Below are positions 10,421 to 21,687 of a DNA stretch of 64,000 nt, piece by piece (positions within the stretch are counted from its first letter, which is position 1; each line of letters opens with the position of its first letter). A program made the translations under genes and the position numbers. The notes under the pieces were generated by a model, which did no database searches, was not told the origin of the DNA, and was given only the letters and a program-made list of their open reading frames with translations. The DNA lies in NCBI GenBank assembly GCA_036365145.1, contig JAEOAD010000015.1, positions 41,079,001-41,143,000 on the forward strand. The letters run 5' to 3'. The stretch comes from Orientallactaga sibirica. Taxonomy: Eukaryota; Chordata; Mammalia; Rodentia; Dipodidae.

Positions 10421-12888
10421 TTTCTTTTCATTGTATTTATAAACTTTGTTCATTAGCATTACTGATTGCTAATCTGTAGTAAGATTACATAGGTTTATAG
10501 AGTTTTTTTTTTTTTTTTTTTTTGGTTTGTTTTTGGTTTTTCAAGGTGGGGTCTTGCTCTAGCCCAGGCTGACCTGGAATTCACTATGTAGTCTCAGGGT
10601 GGCCTTGAACTCACTGAGATCCTCCTACCTCCTGCCACCCAAGTGCTAGGATTAAAGGTGTGTGCCACCACTCCGGCCTGCAGATCCCTTTAACTGCTGA
10701 GCCATCTTCTTTGCTCCTTCCTCCAAAAGTTTCGCAATTCAATATACTGCCAAATTTAGGATTGGGAGCACACATTTGTTTGTAGTTTCAGGTGAGACGT
10801 TTGAGGCCAGCTTGGGCAACATATCAGTACTGGTGTTTGGGGGCAGACTAACAGGCTAAGGATATAGCCTATTGATAGAACACCTCCATAGTTTATTTTA
10901 TTTTTATTTACTTATTTATTTGAGACAGAGGAAAAGAGAGAGAGGGAGAGTGAGAATGGGCGTGCCAGGGTCTCTAGCCACTGCAAACAAATTCCAGACA
11001 CGTCATCCCCCTTGTGCATATGGCTTACATGGGATCTGGAGAATCAAACCAGGGTCCTTAGGCTTCACAGACATGCACCTTAACCACTAAGCCATCTCTC
11101 CAGCCCCACCTGCATATTTTAAATGAGATCCTAGATCTAATCCCTAATACCTCAATAAACAAATTTAAAAAAATAAAGTTCAGTTAAAAGAAAACCTCAT
11201 CTACAATCATACCACATCATACCATCCTGAAGGCACCAAATCTGGTCTGATCTCAGAAGCTAAGCAGAGTTGGGGCTGGTTAGTACTTGGATGGGTGACC
11301 ACTTGGGAATACCAGGTGCTGTAGACTTTAAAAAGAAAAAAGAGCCAGGCATGGTGGTACATGACTTTAATCCCAGCACTCCGGAGATAGAGGTAGGAGG
11401 ATGGCTGTTAGTTGGAGAATAAAGAGTGAATTTCAAGCCACCCTGCCTCGAAAAACAAACAACAAACAAAGAGAAAAAAAAAAAAAGAAGACTTGTCTAA
11501 TTTATTTAAAAAGTCAGTTTTTAGCTAGATGTGATGGAACATGCCTTTAATCCCAGCACTTGGGAGGCAGAGGTAGGAGGGTCACTCTGAGTTCAAGGCC
11601 ATTTTGAGACTGCACAGTGAATCCCAGGATAACCTGAGCTAGAGACCCTACCTTGAAGAAAAACAAAAAAATATTTTTTTTGGCTGTGTGTGATAGTGCA
11701 GCCTTTAATCCCAGTACTTGGGAGACAGAGGTAGGAGGATCAAATTGAGTTTGAGGTCACCCTGAGGCTATATAGTGAGTTCCAGGTGAGCCTAAGCTAG
11801 AGGGAGACCCTACCTTGAAGGAAAAAAAAAAAGCTTCTCCAGGTCTAATGTCAAAAAACAAAACAAAGCTAGGAAATGTGTCCAGCTTTTCTTTGAAATG
11901 TGGTTTTCTCTTGTGACACTGCTTCCCACTGACTTGAAGTCACAGATACAGAATGATTAAGCTAAGTTATAAACAGGTAAAATAAGTCCTGTCATGCAGT
12001 TCCCAGGGGCAGCTGCTGTGACAACTTCACAAAAATACGGTTTTTTTTGTTTGTTTGTTTTTTTTTTTTTTTGTTTTTCGAGGTAGGGTCTCACTCTGGC
12101 CCAGACTGACCTGGAATTGACTATGTAGTGCTGGGATTAAAGGCGTGCACCACCATGCCTGGCACACTTTTTTTTTTTTTTTTTTTTTGGTTTTGCAAGG
12201 TAGGGTCTCACTCTGGTCCAGGCTGACCTGGAATTAACTATGTAGTCTCAGGGTGGCCTCGAACTCTCGGCAATCCTCCTACCTCTGCCTCCCGAGTGCT
12301 GGGATTAAAGGCGTGTGCCACCACGCCCGGCCTGCACTTTTTTTTTTTTTTTAAGGTAGGGTTTCACTCTAGTCCAGGCTGATCTGGAATTCACTATGTA
12401 GTCTCCTCTCAGGGTGGCCTTGAACTCATAGTGATCCTCCTACCTCTGCCTCCTGATTGCTGCACAAAACTACTTTTTATTTTGAGGCATTCACTCATAT
12501 GAAGTTTTCCTTGTGAAGTGGAAGCTTATTTGAGAGAGGCAGATATAGAGAGAATGGGTACGCCAGGGCCTCTAACTACTGCAAAAGAACTCCAGATGCA
12601 TGTGCCACCATGTGCATCTGGCTTATGTAGGTTCTGGGAAATTGAACCTGGGTCCTTAGGCTTCACAGGCAAACACCTTTACCACAAAGCCATTTCTCCA
12701 GCCAGATAATTCTTTTTTGTTTGTTTGTTTGTTTTTTGTTTTTCAAGGTAGGGTCTCACTTTAGCCCAGGCTGATCTGGAATTCACTACGTAGTCGATCC
12801 TCCTACCTCTGCCTCCTGAGTGCTGGGATTAAAGGCATGAGCCACCATGCCTGGCGAGAATTCTTAATTTCTTAATCATTGTAAGGCT
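10421..12888. repeat. intergenic SINE cluster between convergent IPP and TMEM69
   Basis: B1 (-) at about 10525-10680; tRNA SINE (-) at 10905-11107; 5S rRNA pseudogene at 11195-11329 (listed separately); B1 (+) at 11343-11460, 11525-11655 and 11685-11822; unique DNA at about 11850-12040; B1 (-) at 12070-12165 (internally deleted), 12190-12332 and 12352-12465; tRNA SINE (-) at 12525-12703; B1 (-) at 12735-12856. No coding signal. Confidence 0.7.
11195..11329 (+). pseudogene. 5S rRNA retropseudogene
   Basis: The stretch matches vertebrate 5S rRNA along most of its length. Visible landmarks are the TCTGATCTCAGAAGCTAAGC block, GGTTAGTACTTGGATGGG (box A/C region) and the 3' end GGAATACCAGGTGCTGTAGA. 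It is diverged from functional 5S: the head has a short internal duplication (ATACCA seen twice near 11209-11223) and several substitutions. An A-rich tail follows (11330-11340). Near-identical flanks TTAAAAGAAAA (11184-11194) and TTAAAAAGAAAA (about 11328) look like a target-site duplication, which points to LINE-type retroposition. It is not expected to be transcribed as functional 5S. Confidence 0.85.
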
Positions 12889-12894
12889 TTTATT
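12889..12894 (-). terminator. candidate TMEM69 polyadenylation signal
   Basis: TTTATT on + reads AATAAA on the minus strand. It lies about 800 bases downstream of the TMEM69 stop, in non-SINE DNA (12860-12960). This would give a 3' UTR made largely of SINEs (13337-13686 and 12964-13150) plus the unique block at about 13150-13335. Inference only. Confidence 0.35.
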
Positions 12895-12963
12895 TTACAT
12901 TTTTCAATACAATCAAAACAGTGAAATATTAGATGACCATACAGTTCATAAAAGAAAGAATGT

Positions 12964-13685
12964 AGGCTGGAGAGATGGCTTAGCAGTTAAGGTGATTGCT
13001 TGCAAAGCCAAAGGACCTTGGTTCAATTCCCCAGGACCCATGTAAGCACAGATAATGCATGCATCTGGAGTACCTTTGCAGGGCAGGGAAGCCCTGGTGC
13101 ACCCATTCTCTCTCTCTCTCTCACAAATAAATAAATAAAAAATATATTGAAAAAAATAAAAGAATGTAACTAACCTAAAATGACATTAGAAGAACCCGGA
13201 GATTTTCAAGCTCTTGCCGAAATAATTACTAGGGATAATGATATCGAGAAATGAAAAATGACATGTGAAAAATATAGATGTAGAAAAAGCTGATGCTAAA
13301 ATTCAACATGTTAAAGTTATCAACAAGGTCGGTTTATATTTCTTTTTTTTTTTTTTTTTTTTGGTTTTGCAAGGTAGGGTCTCACTCTGGTCCAGGATGA
13401 CCTGGAATTAACTATGTAGTCTCAGGGTGGCCTCGAACTCTCGGCGATCCTCCTACCTCTGCCTCCTGAGTGCTGGGATTAAAGGCGTGCGCCACCACGC
13501 CCGGCTTCTTTCTTTCTTTTTAAAAAATATTTTATTTATTTATTTGAAAGAGAGAATGGGTGGCCTCCAGCCACTGCAAACAAACTCCAGACGCATGCAT
13601 CTGGCTTATGTGGGTCCTGGGGAATCAAACTGGGTACCTTACGCTTTGAGACAAATACCTTAATTGCTAAGCCATTTCCCCAGCC
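12964..13685. repeat. SINEs in the TMEM69 3' UTR
   Basis: tRNA SINE (+) at about 12964-13150; unique DNA at 13151-13334; T-tract and B1 (-) at 13345-13505; tRNA SINE (-) at about 13520-13686. The last two elements together are flanked by TATATTTCT at about 13336-13344 and immediately right of 13686. This suggests the tRNA SINE inserted first at the stop codon and B1 then joined at or in its tail. Confidence 0.75.
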
Positions 13686-14399
13686 CTATATTTCTGTTTG
13701 ATCAGGTTTCTTGGGCCTCTTCTCTGGATAAATATTTTGAAGTACTAAAGTGACTACAAAGGAAAAAAAGGCCACTAAAGTCACTACTATCCTCAAGGCT
13801 TTGAACCAGTTGGGATAATGTGGCAAAAGGAAAATGTCAGTATGTAGTGTTATCCCCAAACCTATTATTGTTATGACCATAGCTTCACGGAGTTCTTCAG
13901 AAATGAGGATGGCAAAGCATGAAAACACAACAGGACCCATACTGTTAACTAAATTAAGATAGTCTGGTTTGGCTGGACTACTTTCTGGCAGAGTAAAACC
14001 CCATCTGACCCCTCCCAAGAAAGCTAGGAAACTGGCTCCATAAGCCATCTGAGTAAAAGCTAACATGGGAATATAAGTCTTTGTTGTGACCATGCCCAGT
14101 GGTATAGCAACAAATGGTATTAGTCCTGCTAAAGTTACATACAATGCTGGCTTTGGGCTGTCAAGTAGGTAAGTGATGGCACTTGGTGGTCTAGCAGGAA
14201 GGACTGCTTGCTTCTGTTTCTTCTTAAAGCTGCATGGCGATGTATGATAGCATTGTGTTTTATTCATAAACACTTGAAATGATGGGAAAAGCCAAGGCCG
14301 TGGGAACAAAGGAGAAAGGTTCTGCTGGAGAGATGTCTTGGGATAAAGTTTATCTATTCTGCTCGTTCTGAGTCTCACTGTGTAAGGGTATTTCAGCAT
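13686..14399 (-). CDS. TMEM69: TMEM69 main coding exon (DUF3429 membrane protein)
   Basis: TMEM69 is a DUF3429 family multi-pass membrane protein with no established biochemical role; a mitochondrial inner-membrane location is often predicted. This exon encodes 237 residues to the stop TAG at 13686-13688. The N-terminal part is basic and non-membrane with a CYHTSPC segment, compatible with a targeting presequence. About five hydrophobic segments follow, near exon residues 86-103, 110-129, 150-167, 171-190 and 199-221, with landmarks GGVRWGF and LLPHYPNWFKALRIVVTL. The exon's first ATG sits directly after a splice acceptor (tttcctttatag on the minus strand), so it is probably not the start. 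The true start is in the short exon at 19017-19058. The full product is about 251 residues, against about 247 in human. The stop codon is partly supplied by a SINE. Confidence 0.93.
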   Translation of the reverse strand: MLKYPYTVRLRTSRIDKLYPKTSLQQNLSPLFPRPWLFPSFQVFMNKTQCYHTSPCSFKKKQKQAVLPARPPSAITYLLDSPKPALYVTLAGLIPFVAIPLGMVTTKTYIPMLAFTQMAYGASFLAFLGGVRWGFTLPESSPAKPDYLNLVNSMGPVVFSCFAILISEELREAMVITIIGLGITLHTDIFLLPHYPNWFKALRIVVTLVAFFSFVVTLVLQNIYPEKRPKKPDQTEI

Positions 14400-16863
14400 C
14401 TATAAAGGAAATAGAACCAGAAGACAAAAATTATAAACAAGAGCAAAAAATCCCCAACAGTTATCTCAATACCAACTGTAACAATTAAAAAAATAAAAGT
14501 CAAGGGCTGGGGAGATAGCACAGTGGTTAAATTTATTTGCTTGTAAAGCCTAATGGCCTGGGATCAAGTCCCTAGTACCTATGTGAAATACAATGCACAA
14601 AGTGGCACATGTGTCTGGAGTTTGAAGTGGCAAGAGACTCTGACACGTCCATATTCTCTCTCAAATAAAAAAGGGGGCTGGAGAGATGGCTCAGCAAAGT
14701 CTAACTACCTGGGTTTGATTCCCCAATACCCATGAAGAGCAAGATGCACAAAATGGCATATGGATCTGGAGTTTACTTGCAGTGGCTGGAGGCCCTGGCA
14801 TACTCTTTCTGCGTGTGTGCGCAAATAAATAAAAATATTTTTAAAAAGCAAGCAAAAATGAATCTTTCTTTTAGGACATTAAACTTTACAGACAAGTTGG
14901 ACTAGTGTTACTGCTGGTATAACTCAGTAATTTTTTTTGGTTTTGGAGGTAGGGTCTCACTCTAGCCCAGGCTAGAGTAATTAACTATGTAGTCTCAGGG
15001 TGGCCTTGAAATCACGGCAGTCCTCCTACCTCTGCCTCCCAAGTGCTGGGATTAAAGGAGTGCACCACCATGCCTGGCTTTTATAACTCAGTAATTTACA
15101 ATATACTATAAAATGTATAGTTACCATCTTTATTTTATTAATTTTTATTTATTTATTTATTTATTTGAGCGAGAGAAAGAGGCAGATAGAGAATGGGTGC
15201 ACCAGGGCCTCCAGCCACTGCAAAAGAACTCCAGATGCATGCGCCACTTTTTGCATCTGGCTTATGTGGGTTCTGGGGACTTGAACCTCGAACTGAGGTC
15301 CTTAGGCTTCACAGGCAAGCACTTAGCTGCTAAGCCAGCTCTCCAGCCCCTAGTTACCATCTTTATCTGTCTCTTTTTCTCTCAGATCAATAAATAAAAA
15401 TTAAAATAATATTTTTGCCAGGCGTGATGGCAAATACCTTTAATCCCAGCACTTGGGAGGCAGAGGTAGGAGGATCGCCGTGTTCAAGGTTACCCTGAGA
15501 CTACATAGTGAATTCCAGGTCAGCCTGAGCTAGAGTGAGACCCTACCAAGAAAAAACAAAAACAAAACAAAAAAATATATTTTTTAGCGGGTATGGTGGC
15601 ATACACCTTCAATCCCAGCACTCAGGAGGCAGAAGTAGGAGGATCACAAGTTTGAGGTCAGCCTGGGCTACAGTGAAATGCTACCTCAAAAAACCAAAAG
15701 AAAAAAATTTTATTTATTTGAAAGAGGAAAAGAGACAGAGTGAGATACAGAGAGAATGGCGTGCCAGGGCCTCCAGCCACTGCAAATGAACTCCAGATGC
15801 ATGTGCCACCTTGTGCATCTGGCTTACATGGGTACTGGGGAATCGAACCGAGGTCCTTTGGTTTTGCAGGCAAATGCCCTAACCGCTAAGCCATCTCTCC
15901 AGCCCAGAAAAAAAAAATCTTTTTATTATTGACAACATCCATAATTTCCTCCCCCCTCACTTTCTCCTTCACAACACCAATCTTTAACATATCCCCTCCC
16001 CCTCTCAATCAGTCAGAAAACTTTTTTTTTTTTAAAAAAAGATTTTACTGTCATTTATTTATATATTAGAGACACAGAGAGAGAATGGGCGCACCAGGGC
16101 ATCTAGCCACTGGCAACAAACTCCAGATGCATGTGCCACCGTGTGCATCTGGCTTGCATGGGACCTGGAGAATCAAACTGGAATCCTTAGGCTTTGCAAA
16201 CAAGTGCCTTAACTGCTAAGCCATCTCTCACGTCCCGTCTGAAAAAATTTTAAAGTATTTTTTTAAATATTTTTTAAAAGATTTTATTTTTATTTATTGA
16301 TTTATTAGAGACAGAGAAAAAGAGAGTGAGTGAGAATGGGCACACCAGGGCCTCTAGCCACTGTAAATGAACTCCAGATGTATGCTCCACCATGTGCATC
16401 TAGCTTATGTAGGACATGAAAAATCAAACCGGGGTCCTTAGGCTTTGCAGGCATGTGCCTTAACCGCTAAGCCATCTCTCCAGCCCTATTTTTTTTTTTT
16501 CTTTTTGGTTTTTCGAGGTAGGGTCACACCCTAGTTCAGGCTGACCTGGAATTCACTATGTAGTTTCATGGTGGCCTCGAACTCATAGCAATCCTCCTAC
16601 GTCTGGCTCCTGAGTGCTGGGATTAAAGGTGTGCACCACCATGCCCAGCTCCCTGAAAAAAATTTTTAAATATCTAATTTATTTATTTGAGAGAGAGAGA
16701 GCTTGAGCGAGCACAGGCATTCCAGGACCTCCAGCTGCTGCAAACGAACTCCAGATGCATGCGCCACCTTGGGCATCAGGCTTATGTGGGCACTGGGGAA
16801 TTGAACCTGGGTCTCTAGGCTTTGCAGGCAAGCTCCTTAACTGTTAAGCCATCTCTCCAGCCC

Positions 16864-16906
<43 letters not shown>

Positions 16907-17184
16907 AGATAAGATCTCCTTCTAGACCTGGCTGAACTTGAATTCATTATAGTCTCAGGCTGTCTTGGAACTCACAGTGATCCTCCTACCTCTGCCTCCC
17001 AGGTGCTGGGATTAAAGGTGTGCCTGGCTAAAAATCTAATTTCTAATTTTGCTTTATGAACAATGCATATCTTCCTAACTACATACCTTTGTTGTGTACC
17101 TACCTAGAATTCTACATTCTACTACTTTTCTATATTGGGAACCTACATATTGCCACTTTTTTTTTTCCAGAAAAAGATCTATCT

Positions 17185-17215
<31 letters not shown>

Positions 17216-19016
17216 TTGGTTTTTCGAGGTAGTGTTTCACTCTAGCCCAGGCTGACCTGGAATTCACTATGGAGTCTCAGGGTGGCCTCAAACTCATGGT
17301 GATCGTCCTATCTCTGCCTCTAGAGTGCTGGGATTAAAGGCGTACGAGACCACACCCAGCTCTCTGTCTTTTATTTATTTATTAGAGAGGGAGAGAGAGA
17401 AAATGGGCACGCCAGGGCCTCTAGCCACTGCAAACGAATTCCAGACACATGTGCATCTGGCTTATCCGGGACCTGGAGAATTGAACCTGCGTTCTTAAGC
17501 TTTGTAGGCTAGCACCTTAACTGCTATGCCATTTCTCCAACTTATTGCCACTTTTTTGAACCCCTCTTCAGTTAAGCTCCTATAGTAAATACCCTGTGTA
17601 AAGTTCTCACATGAATTAAAAGTAGCTAGGGCCAGGCGTGGTGGCACATGCCTTTAATCCCAGCACTTGGGAGACAGAGGTAGGAGGATTGCTGTGAATT
17701 CAAGGCCACCCTGAGATGACATAGTGAATTCTAGTCAGCCTGGGGGAGAGCGAGACCCTACCTGAAAAAACAAAAAAGTGGACAGGTAGGAATATACTTC
17801 TTTCTTAGCCTTTAAGAAACACCCCCAATATAACCCTTCCTCCTTCTGTAGAGAGTAATCAGATGCTGGATCTCAGCTAAGCACAACAATAGCTGAAATG
17901 TTGGATGAAGTTTTAAAGATGGAACATTTATTTAAGAATTCTTTTTTTTTTTTTTTTGAGGTAGGGCCTTGCTCTCGCTCAGGCTGTCCTGAAATTCACT
18001 ATGTACTCACAGGCTGGCCTCACACTTACGGCAATCCTCCTGCCTCTGATTCCCAAGTGCTGGGATTAAAAGCAGGAGCTACCATGCCCAGCTCATTTCT
18101 TTATTGTTATTATTATATTTATTGATTGATTTGAGAGAGAGAATGGGCACACCAGGGCCTCTAGCCACTGTAAACAAACTCCACAAGCATGTGCCACCTT
18201 GTGTATCTGGCTTTATGTGAGTACTAGGAAATAGAATTGGCTGAGAGCCATCTCTCCAGCCTAGTTCCTTCCTTTCTGATCCTTGTATTTATAAGTGCAA
18301 TTCAACATCTATTGGTACTCCTTATTCCCTTTCTCTGCTTTATAGTTCTCCACAGCATTTATCACTTAACATATATTTTACTTTTTACTTAATCATCATC
18401 TTCAGTTGAAATCATGAAGATAAAAGCTTTTTTTTTTTGGTTTTGGTTTTTGAGGTAGGATCTCGCTCTAGCCCAGGCTGACCCGGAATTCACTATGTAG
18501 TCAAGGTGATCCTCATACCTCTGCCTCCCAAGTGCTGGGATTAAAGGGGTGCACCACCACACCGAGCTTTGTTGAGTTTTTGTTTTTTGTTTTTTTTTTG
18601 AGGTAAGGTCTTGTTCTAGTTGAGGTTGACAAGGAATTAGCCTCAGGCTAATTGAACTCACAGCAATTCTTCCATCTCTGCCTTCCAAGTGTTGGGATTA
18701 AAGGCATGGGCCACCATACCTGGCAACTTTTTCTTTTTTTAAATTTTATTTATTTATTCGGGAGAGCAAGAGAGAGAGAATGGGCGTGCCAAGGCCTCTA
18801 GCCACTGCAAATGAACTCCAGATACATGCCCCACCTTGTGCATCTACCTGGCTTATGTGGGTCCTGAGGAATTGAACCAAGGTCCTTTGACTTTGGAGGC
18901 AAACACTTTTAACTGTTAAGCCATCTCTCCAGCCCCAACTTTGTTTTTTTCCTACTGCTACTATGTCAGCCAGAACAGTTCCTGGCAAATAGTGTTATTT
19001 ACTGAAGTAAACCAAC
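14400..19016. repeat. TMEM69 intron, SINE cluster
   Basis: tRNA SINE (+) at about 14503-14670 and 14675-14850; B1 (-) at 14940-15080; tRNA (-) at 15140-15350; B1 (+) at 15418-15555 and 15588-15705; tRNA (-) at 15715-15905; L1 3' end (-) at 15908-16020; tRNA (-) at 16050-16236, 16285-16487 and 16685-16863; B1 (-) at 16508-16650, 16908-17032 and 17222-17362; tRNA (-) at 17372-17545; B1 (+) at 17632-17770; B1 (-) at 17958-18095; tRNA (-) at 18125-18262; B1 (-) at 18440-18570 and 18598-18725; tRNA (-) at 18745-18938. Long T runs occur at 16866-16905 and similar B1 tails. No coding signal was seen apart from the small exon at the far end. Confidence 0.75.
15908..16020 (-). mobile_element. L1 3' end fragment
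   Basis: On minus this reads a G-rich, pyrimidine-poor 3' UTR-like stretch (GAGGGGGAGGGGATATG) ending in CAATAATAAAAAG and a short A tail. The same type of sequence recurs at about 41540-41710 and 54290-54480, so it is an interspersed repeat. The AATAAA plus A-tail ending supports a LINE-1 3' end. Confidence 0.55.
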
Positions 19017-19058
19017 CTTTGAAGATGCTTGAGCAAACCTCTGGATGAAGTGAAGCAT
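19017..19058 (-). CDS. TMEM69: TMEM69 first coding exon (start codon)
   Basis: On the minus strand this reads ATG then LHFIQRFAQASSK (14 codons) followed by donor gttggt. As I remember it, human TMEM69 begins MLRFIQKFSQASSK, so the match covers the whole exon. The exon ends on a codon boundary, joining ...SSK to MLKY... of the main exon; human has Ile at that Met position. A plausible acceptor (ttcttactag on minus) puts the exon start at about 19066, leaving a very short 5' UTR part in this exon. The exon is too short to show up as a normal open reading frame. Confidence 0.87.
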
Positions 19059-19066
19059 ACTGGCCT

Positions 19067-19880
19067 CTAGTAAGAATCTTGCTCGGGAAGATGAAAACAG
19101 TTCTGATTTCATATATTTTTACAGCTAAGAAGAAGGGCTGAACCATGTCGCTGTGTATAAAACAAATTGTCTTCATTTTATACATTCATTTTTTCAAAGT
19201 AGTAACATGAAAATCTCTTCCACGAAAAACAAATTCAAACATTTTGAAAACTATCTTTTTTTTTTTTTTTTTTTTTTTTTCCCGAGGTAGGGTCTCACTC
19301 TAGCTCAGGCTGACCTGGAATTCACTATGTAGACTCAGAGTAGCCTCAAACTCATGGCGATCTTCCTACCTGTGCCTCTCAAGTGCTGGGACTAAAGGCA
19401 TGCGCCACCAAGCCTTGCTCAATCATTTTATTTCAATCGGTAACATAAATAGATCTATGTCTGATGTAATAGTAATGCACAGAAACAGAAGATCTGGATT
19501 TGACAAACACCCCTTCCACTTCCTTAAGATACAGTTTAGCTGTAAGCCAGGCACAGTACAGACATATTCTCTACACATTATTTCTCCACCTCCGGGAACT
19601 CCGTAACTACTGTAGCAGGTGTTTTCGAATTCAAGAAATTAAAGTGAAAAGTAGTAGCCTAAAGGTTAAAGACAGCACGTGATGTGGGGATTAAGGACAT
19701 AGATCCCAGGGTTAACGTGCAGGATTCAACTTAAAAATTCTCATTTCCCCAGTGGATCATACTGCGGGCCTAATGCCGACATCTTAGAAAAAGGAACCCA
19801 ATTTAAATACAATGATCCTTGGAACATCTTGGTCGATAGGCCTCTTCCTAACATGCACCCTTGACAGCCCAGATACTTAC
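19067..19880 (-). other. TMEM69 intron 1
   Basis: Mostly unique DNA between the two 5' exons of TMEM69, with one B1 (-) at about 19281-19420 preceded by a T tract. No coding signal. Confidence 0.5.
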
Positions 19881-19960
19881 TTGCCAGCATTGCATGGCAA
19901 TCTTGAAAGTGGAACTCCTACATCTGCCCGGGATTTTCGGAGGTCACACTTCCGGCAGGT
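19881..19960 (-). other. TMEM69: TMEM69 non-coding first exon (approximate start)
   Basis: On minus, a strong donor GTAAGTATC begins at 19880 (exon last base 19881, ...GCTGGCAA). Upstream lie two ETS-type motifs and no TATA box. This is the expected place for the first, untranslated exon of TMEM69, which then splices to 19066. The upstream boundary is a guess. It contains ATGs that would not join in frame to the main protein as the sole start. Confidence 0.55.
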
Positions 19961-19988
19961 GGAGCTACTACGTAACTCCCACTTCCTG
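19947..19988 (-). promoter_or_regulatory. TMEM69 core promoter, two ETS sites
   Basis: CACTTCCGG at 19947-19955 and CACTTCCTG at 19980-19988 are CCGGAAGTG and CAGGAAGTG on the minus strand, a classic GABPA/ETS arrangement of TATA-less housekeeping promoters. A TACGTAA CREB-like half element lies between them (about 19969-19975). Function is inferred from the motifs and from the position just upstream of the exon 1 donor. Confidence 0.5.
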
Positions 19989-20410
19989 AAAACCGAAAAA
20001 TAAATGGGTCCGGGTGGGGACTTAGGCTAAATGGTTCCGACGTGCCTTTCTGTCTCAGAGACCTTTTTTAAAAAAAATCTTCATTCTATTTGATACCGGA
20101 TGGTAAACAAGGCACTTTACCGGTCCGTGTTTCAGGATTCCTAGCCAACACAATCTACCAGGCAGAATTCGGCAGGGTAGCGCGCAGTTACTGGGACAAT
20201 CTCAGCAACGGTACCGAAGAAGGTATGAAACTTACCCTTGGCTGTGGCCAAATTGCCATCTAAGGTACTTTTTTTTTTTTTTTTTTTTTGTAACTTTGCA
20301 AAACAGCGGGGTTTGGGGGAGATGGAGCATATCTTCGTACTGGGGCTGGGAGACGACTCTGCTTTTGCTTCCATTCTTTTTGCTAACACTTAGGCATTTC
20401 ATTAAAAAAT

Positions 20411-20622
20411 AAAGAGATGCCGGGCCTAGTGGCCCACGCCTTTAATTCCAGCACTCAAGAGGCAGAGGTAGGAGGATCACCATGAGCCATGAGTTCAAGG
20501 CCACCCTGAGACTACATAATGAATTCCAGGTCAGCCTGGGCTAGAGTGAGACCCTACCTCGAAAAGCCAAAAATAAAAATAGAAAGAAAGAAAAGAAAAG
20601 AAAAGAAAAGAAAAGAAAAGAG
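20411..20622 (+). repeat. B1 with (GAAAA)n tail in the intergenic promoter region
   Basis: A full B1 on + (head GCCGGGCCTAGTGG) whose A-rich tail has expanded into GAAAA units at about 20581-20621. It lies between the TMEM69 promoter and the CpG island. Confidence 0.85.
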
Positions 20623-21135
20623 CTATATATGGGGTTAACGACGTTGAGCTTGGTGGTGATCTGCCACCCTAGGCTTGGATTTGCTTCGCTGCGTGTTCTA
20701 GTCAAGTCCTTTCCCACTGTCTACCTTCAGTCGGCTTTTTAAGGAGCAGCCATCAGGCAATTTGAGAGTTCTTAGGCATCTATGGAAAAAGCTGAAGATA
20801 AATGGGTGAGCTCATTCATCTAGTCATCCACGGCAAGCAGTTCCTCCATTCCTCAGGATGCTAGGTGCTCCAGCTTCCTGGTTGCCATCGCTCACAGGGG
20901 TGAGCTTCCTAGAACAGAAAATGGACAGAGGCAGGACGTCCAATAGTAATTTTAAGTCCGCCAAGGCTTTTACTTTTATTTCTTTCTCTAGTATAGTAGT
21001 GCCTCCCCTTTCCCGTCGTGCGATACCCAAAGAAAGACACTCGGGGTTGGAGAGAACAATTTCTGTCCCAGCAATGCCGTTGGTCAGGGTCGAAATCCGC
21101 GGTTCGTTGGGGTGCGATGCCTGCAATACTCTGGA

Positions 21136-21219
21136 ACTACGACTCCCAGCGTGCAGCGCGCCGGGCAAAGTCGCGCTGGCCTCTGGGACGGGGCCCTATG
21201 GCACGCTGGGCGTTGGAGT
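21136..21219. promoter_or_regulatory. pair of inverted ZNF143/THAP11-type sites
   Basis: ACTACGACTCCCAGCGTGC at 21136-21154 matches the ZNF143 (SBS) consensus ACTACAANTCCCAGNATGC with a few changes. GCACGCTGGGCGTTGGAGT at 21201-21219 is the same motif on the other strand. Their centres are about 65 bases apart and they point towards each other. Such sites are common at bidirectional promoters. Confidence 0.6.
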
Positions 21220-21232
21220 CTCAACGACGTGC

Positions 21233-21240
21233 TCACGTGA
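21233..21240. promoter_or_regulatory. palindromic E-box
   Basis: TCACGTGA, the high-affinity USF/MYC/TFE-type E-box, 14 bases after the second ZNF143-like site and within the CpG island. Confidence 0.5.
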
Positions 21241-21675
21241 AGGAGCGAAAAGTGTGCAGGGGTCGGAAGCACGCTTTTCCGGAACTGCTTTGCTAATACT
21301 GGTAGTAGTCTGGCGACGCATACGGACCCAGAGGCGGCGTGTGAGGTGAACAAAAATAAAAATGGGCACGGAAGGGAGACACATCCACTCGCTTGCGCGC
21401 GCCCAGGGCGGAGTACAGGGTAGGGAGAAGTGAGGGGAAATATTGAAGTCGGCTGGTCTCTGTTTCATAAGCAGCATGAAGAAAAATGGAGAACTCCGCT
21501 GAGGGGCGAGGGCCAGCCACTGTGACCGCCTGGAACTATGCCAGAGGGAGCGGAGGGGGGCAGGGAGGAGCGGGGAGTAACCGCCGCTCGCGCAGTTCCA
21601 ACGTTTACACGCTGAGGCGTCAGGCTTCCACACCGGGCTCGGTGGGTGGGTGTGGGCCGTCACCAGGCAGAGCCT

Positions 21676-21687
21676 TGCGCATGCGCA
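21676..21687. promoter_or_regulatory. NRF1 site
   Basis: TGCGCATGCGCA, a perfect palindromic NRF1 recognition site, about 110-120 bases upstream of the YY1-like motif and the likely GPBP1L1 start. Confidence 0.7.

Noticed and set aside
13427..13663. Open frames translating SINE text
   Set aside because: Peptides such as '...QPLQTNSR...' or '...SRRSSYLCLPSAGIKG...' recur dozens of times because they are tRNA-SINE and B1 sequence read in a frame; they are not genes.
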